Origin: Actinomycetota bacterium
GTDB taxonomy: Bacteria > Actinomycetota > Actinomycetes > S36-B12
DNA length: 9,211 nt
Direction of reading: 5' to 3'
Assembly: GCA_026392575.1 (NCBI GenBank)
Contig: JAPLBU010000096.1
Span: 1-9,211, forward strand
This document shows positions 6,825 through 9,211 of this stretch, one piece after another (position 1 is the first letter of the stretch; each line of letters begins with the position of its first letter). Both the position numbers and the translations under genes were made by a program. The notes under the pieces are model-generated. The model was not told the DNA's origin and did no database searches. It saw only the letters and a list, made by a program, of their open reading frames with translations.

Positions 6825-8777
6825 ATGAGCAAGTTCCTCATCGCCATCTCCGCTGTGACAGCTATCGTCATCGCGGCCCTGTGGCTGCTCCCTGCTATCG
6901 GATTCTTCGCGGCCCTGGTGCTGCTCATGCTGCTGCCGCCGTGGGGTCGGTCGCTCACCGAACGCGCCGTGGTGTCAGGGGTGGTCCTGCTCGGCGCTGC
7001 CGCGGTCGTGTTCCCGCGCGCTGGATCCATGCCGGTCACGTCGACGAGTGCACGCATCGCCGTGAGCCTCCTCCTCCTGGGAGTTCTCGCACTGCGGTTG
7101 ATACCAGCCCTGCGAGAGGTGGGCATCCCTCGGCCGACGGTCAGCGACGCGATTGCGGGCGTCCTCGGTGCCGCGAGCGCCGCCTGGCTGATGGCCGCCT
7201 ACCTCGGCCGGTCCACGGTGGAGATCGTCAGCGGACTGTTCTTCAGTGGCTGGGACAACCAGGGCCACTTCATCACGTTCGCGAACACCTACGAGTCGGC
7301 CAGCACCACCTGGCCGACCATCGACGGCGCGATCGCCTGGAACCAGTGGTACCCGTCGCTGCACACCACGGTGTGGTCACTCGCCGAGCTCGCCACCCGA
7401 CCTGTGGCTCCGCTCCTGGATCGGCCGGGGCTGTTGTGGCCGTTCGTGCAATGGAGTGCGATCTCGTTCGCCCTGTGTCTGGTCGCCCTGGCCTGGGTCG
7501 CCGGTGACCTCGCCGCCCGCATCGCGGGTCGAGACAAGGAGACGTGGGCCCGGCCGGTCGCCGTCGGCGTATTCGCCCTCTTCGCACTGCTCGGCAGCCC
7601 GGCACTGCTTTTCAACGCCGGCTTCACGAATTTCATGATGGGTGTCACGGTCGTCGTGGTCACGGCTTACGTCAGCGCTCGCAGCCTGCGATCGGCGCGA
7701 CTGCTGGGCTGGTTCCTCATCCCGTTGGGCGCGCTCGCGGTGATCGGACTGTGGACGCCACTCGTGCTCGGTCTGGTGCCGTCCGGGATCGTCGTTGCCG
7801 TCGCCCTGCTGAAGCACCGCTGGTGGATGGGGGCCGCCTGGCTCGTCGCGAGTGCGGGACTCGGCGCCGTCATGGCGCTGACACAGATGTCGGCAATCCT
7901 GGGAGTCGAGCCGGGGCAGTCGACCGGTGACTTCACCGCCCAACTCGGTGCCGTGGGTACCGGAATGGTGCCGTTCAACCTCGGGCTCGCGCTGCTGTCG
8001 CCGGTGATCGCGGCGCTGCTGGCCGTGCTGCTGGTGCGGGCCGGCCGGTGGCCGCTGGCAGTCGCTGTTGTCGGTCCGATTGCCGGAGCCGGACTGGTCG
8101 CGGCGTACTTCGCGACGGGGGCCGATGCGGCTGATCTTGGTCGGCTGCAGTCCTACTACGTGCTCAAGCCGCTGGACGCGATGCTGCTGGCGGTCGCGAC
8201 GATCATCGCGGCCCTGCTATCGGTAATGCTCGTGCGCGCGGTGCAGGGAATGTCGAAGGCCTCGTCGGCGATCGGTATCGCCCTCGGTGCCGTCATCGTG
8301 CTGGGCAGTCTCGGCTACGCCGGGGCACTGCCCGCGCAGTTCGGTGCTGGCTTCGCTGCAGCCCCGGGCATCCAGGCAGGCGCTGACCGCACGCGCGGGA
8401 TCAACGACCCGTTGATCGGAGAGGCCATCATCCGCGGTCAGCAGGCGGCGGTGCCGTACCCGGAGCGCACGACGCTGCTGTGGGACGGTGCGGGCACTCT
8501 GCCCAACCTGTGGGTCGCGTCTCTGCATGGCGTGATGTCGAAGACGCAGCAGCGCTTCTACCGCGACCTGCCGCCGTTCCCTTATGGCGTGAAGACACCT
8601 GGCTACGTCGATCTCGCGCTCAACCTGAATCCGCAGATGACGGTTGCCGCACTGTGGTTCCGGCCGTCGTCGGGCGAACTCCTCGATGCCTACGCAGCCG
8701 AGCGCGGGGACGACCGCGTGCTCCCCGTTCAGGTTCCGATGCCACCGAATCTGCTGTGCCCGGAGTGCACACCCTGA
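6825..8777 (+). CDS. Large polytopic membrane protein, DUF6541-like
   Basis: A 650-residue integral membrane protein with many hydrophobic segments spread from about residue 3 to 515, then an extracytoplasmic C-terminal part of roughly 130 residues. After the first helices comes a polar loop with GWDNQGHF (142-149) and several Trp/His/Tyr residues (NQWYPSLHTTVW). An acidic residue in an early external loop followed by many helices resembles the plan of GT-C glycosyltransferases, which use lipid-linked sugar donors. I recall such proteins being assigned to DUF6541, but the family and any transferase activity are tentative. The protein ends in LLCPECTP, a CxxC pair at residues 645 and 648. The ATG at 6825, 2 bases after the DUF4012 stop, is the simplest start. 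A GTG at 6819, overlapping that stop, would add two residues. The longer frame opening at 6672 is rejected because it lies inside DUF4012. The 3' end overlaps the next gene by 13 bases, implying an operon. Confidence 0.72.
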   Translation: MSKFLIAISAVTAIVIAALWLLPAIGFFAALVLLMLLPPWGRSLTERAVVSGVVLLGAAAVVFPRAGSMPVTSTSARIAVSLLLLGVLALRLIPALREVGIPRPTVSDAIAGVLGAASAAWLMAAYLGRSTVEIVSGLFFSGWDNQGHFITFANTYESASTTWPTIDGAIAWNQWYPSLHTTVWSLAELATRPVAPLLDRPGLLWPFVQWSAISFALCLVALAWVAGDLAARIAGRDKETWARPVAVGVFALFALLGSPALLFNAGFTNFMMGVTVVVVTAYVSARSLRSARLLGWFLIPLGALAVIGLWTPLVLGLVPSGIVVAVALLKHRWWMGAAWLVASAGLGAVMALTQMSAILGVEPGQSTGDFTAQLGAVGTGMVPFNLGLALLSPVIAALLAVLLVRAGRWPLAVAVVGPIAGAGLVAAYFATGADAADLGRLQSYYVLKPLDAMLLAVATIIAALLSVMLVRAVQGMSKASSAIGIALGAVIVLGSLGYAGALPAQFGAGFAAAPGIQAGADRTRGINDPLIGEAIIRGQQAAVPYPERTTLLWDGAGTLPNLWVASLHGVMSKTQQRFYRDLPPFPYGVKTPGYVDLALNLNPQMTVAALWFRPSSGELLDAYAAERGDDRVLPVQVPMPPNLLCPECTP

Positions 8778-9211
8778 GACCTCGCCTGACACGCCTCGGC
8801 GCGTCCGTTGCGATGGCCTCCCTTGCGGTCGGATCACTCGCCATGGCCACGAGCGCGGACGCGACCGTCCCGCACGCGACTCCGCATATCGATCCGGCGC
8901 CGCGGCTGCCGCGGCTGCCCGTCGTCACCGACAGCCCAGCCAGCGGCAGGACGACCCCGCGTTCGATACCGGCTGCGGCGTCGACCGCCACCGGACTGTG
9001 GCAGGTGTGGTCGACGGGCTATGGCCGCCTGTCGGGGACCCAGATCTCGATGCCGCCGGCCGGTGGCACGCCGCTGATGGGCGACTGGAACGGGGATGGG
9101 GTCGATACGCCGGGGCGGTACGAGGCCGGACAGTGGTTCGTCACCAATGCCGCCGTCGACTCGCCGCAGTGGGCGGGGCTGACGGCCTTCGGCGGTGACC
9201 CGGCGGATGTC
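8765..9211 (+). CDS. Secreted FG-GAP/VCBS-like repeat protein, 5' part (runs off the window)
   Basis: The first 149 residues of an exported protein. Residues 1-33 form a Sec signal peptide: a basic start (HTLRPRLTR), a hydrophobic core and likely cleavage after ADA at 31-33. A Pro-rich stretch (PRLPRLPVV) follows. From about residue 85 a repeat begins, LWQVWSTGYGRLSG, then GDWNGDGVDTPGRY, then WFVTN. The D-W-N-G-D-G-V-D run (107-114) is the calcium-binding loop typical of FG-GAP/VCBS beta-propeller repeats. The last residues (AFGGDPADV) look like the lead-in to the next repeat, so several more probably lie beyond the window. The role is unknown; such proteins are surface or matrix proteins and may accompany a catalytic domain downstream. 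The GTG at 8765 is picked because it gives a complete signal peptide; a GTG at 8756 is equally possible and neither has a clear Shine-Dalgarno sequence. It overlaps the preceding membrane-protein gene by 13 bases. Confidence 0.75.
   Translation, partial: MHTLRPRLTRLGASVAMASLAVGSLAMATSADATVPHATPHIDPAPRLPRLPVVTDSPASGRTTPRSIPAAASTATGLWQVWSTGYGRLSGTQISMPPAGGTPLMGDWNGDGVDTPGRYEAGQWFVTNAAVDSPQWAGLTAFGGDPADV

Noticed and set aside
1..9211. CRISPR array, tRNA, rRNA, insertion sequence or phage genes
   Set aside because: No regularly spaced repeats, no cloverleaf-like segment, no transposase-like protein and no terminal inverted repeats were seen on either strand.

Overview
The window looks like a high-G+C actinobacterial chromosome (Actinomycetota). 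The codons are G/C-ending, GTG starts are common, the -10 boxes are of the TAnnnT type, and at least two starts look leaderless. I cannot name the genus. The content fits an extracellular polysaccharide / cell-envelope locus; all clear genes are on the + strand.

Layout. (1) Positions 1-99 hold the left flank, possibly the first 22 codons of a divergent minus-strand gene. (2) 100-795 is an intact class I SAM methyltransferase with a leaderless-type promoter. (3) 859-2075 and 2051-3297 are two tandem, diverged copies of a secreted clan GH-A-type glycoside hydrolase. The first has an ordinary signal peptide and the second a lipoprotein signal, so one enzyme would be released and one tethered. 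(4) 3401-4899 is the polyprenyl-phosphate sugar-1-phosphate transferase that would start polysaccharide repeat-unit synthesis. (5) 4921-6822 is a single-pass DUF4012 protein. (6) 6825-8777 is a large polytopic membrane protein resembling DUF6541. (7) 8765 to the right edge is the N-terminal part of a secreted FG-GAP/VCBS-like calcium-binding repeat protein, cut by the window end.

The most striking observation is that three neighbouring genes (both hydrolases and the sugar transferase) each have exactly one reading-frame break, at about 1891-1919, 2949 and 3889. In the hydrolases each break coincides with a short missing stretch when the two copies are compared with each other, about 25 nt and about 55 nt. 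In the transferase it coincides with a missing part of a membrane helix, judged from the family. Every break shifts frame as a loss of 1 modulo 3, and the frames before and after remain perfectly coding. This means either very recent inactivation of part of an exopolysaccharide locus or an assembly/consensus artefact. The flanking genes are intact.

How the genes might work together (inference): the transferase primes a lipid-linked glycan, the polytopic protein and DUF4012 act at the membrane on glycan or protein export or modification, and the secreted hydrolases trim or release the polymer. The FG-GAP protein would be an exported surface or matrix protein. I saw no tRNA, rRNA, CRISPR array, insertion sequence or phage feature.
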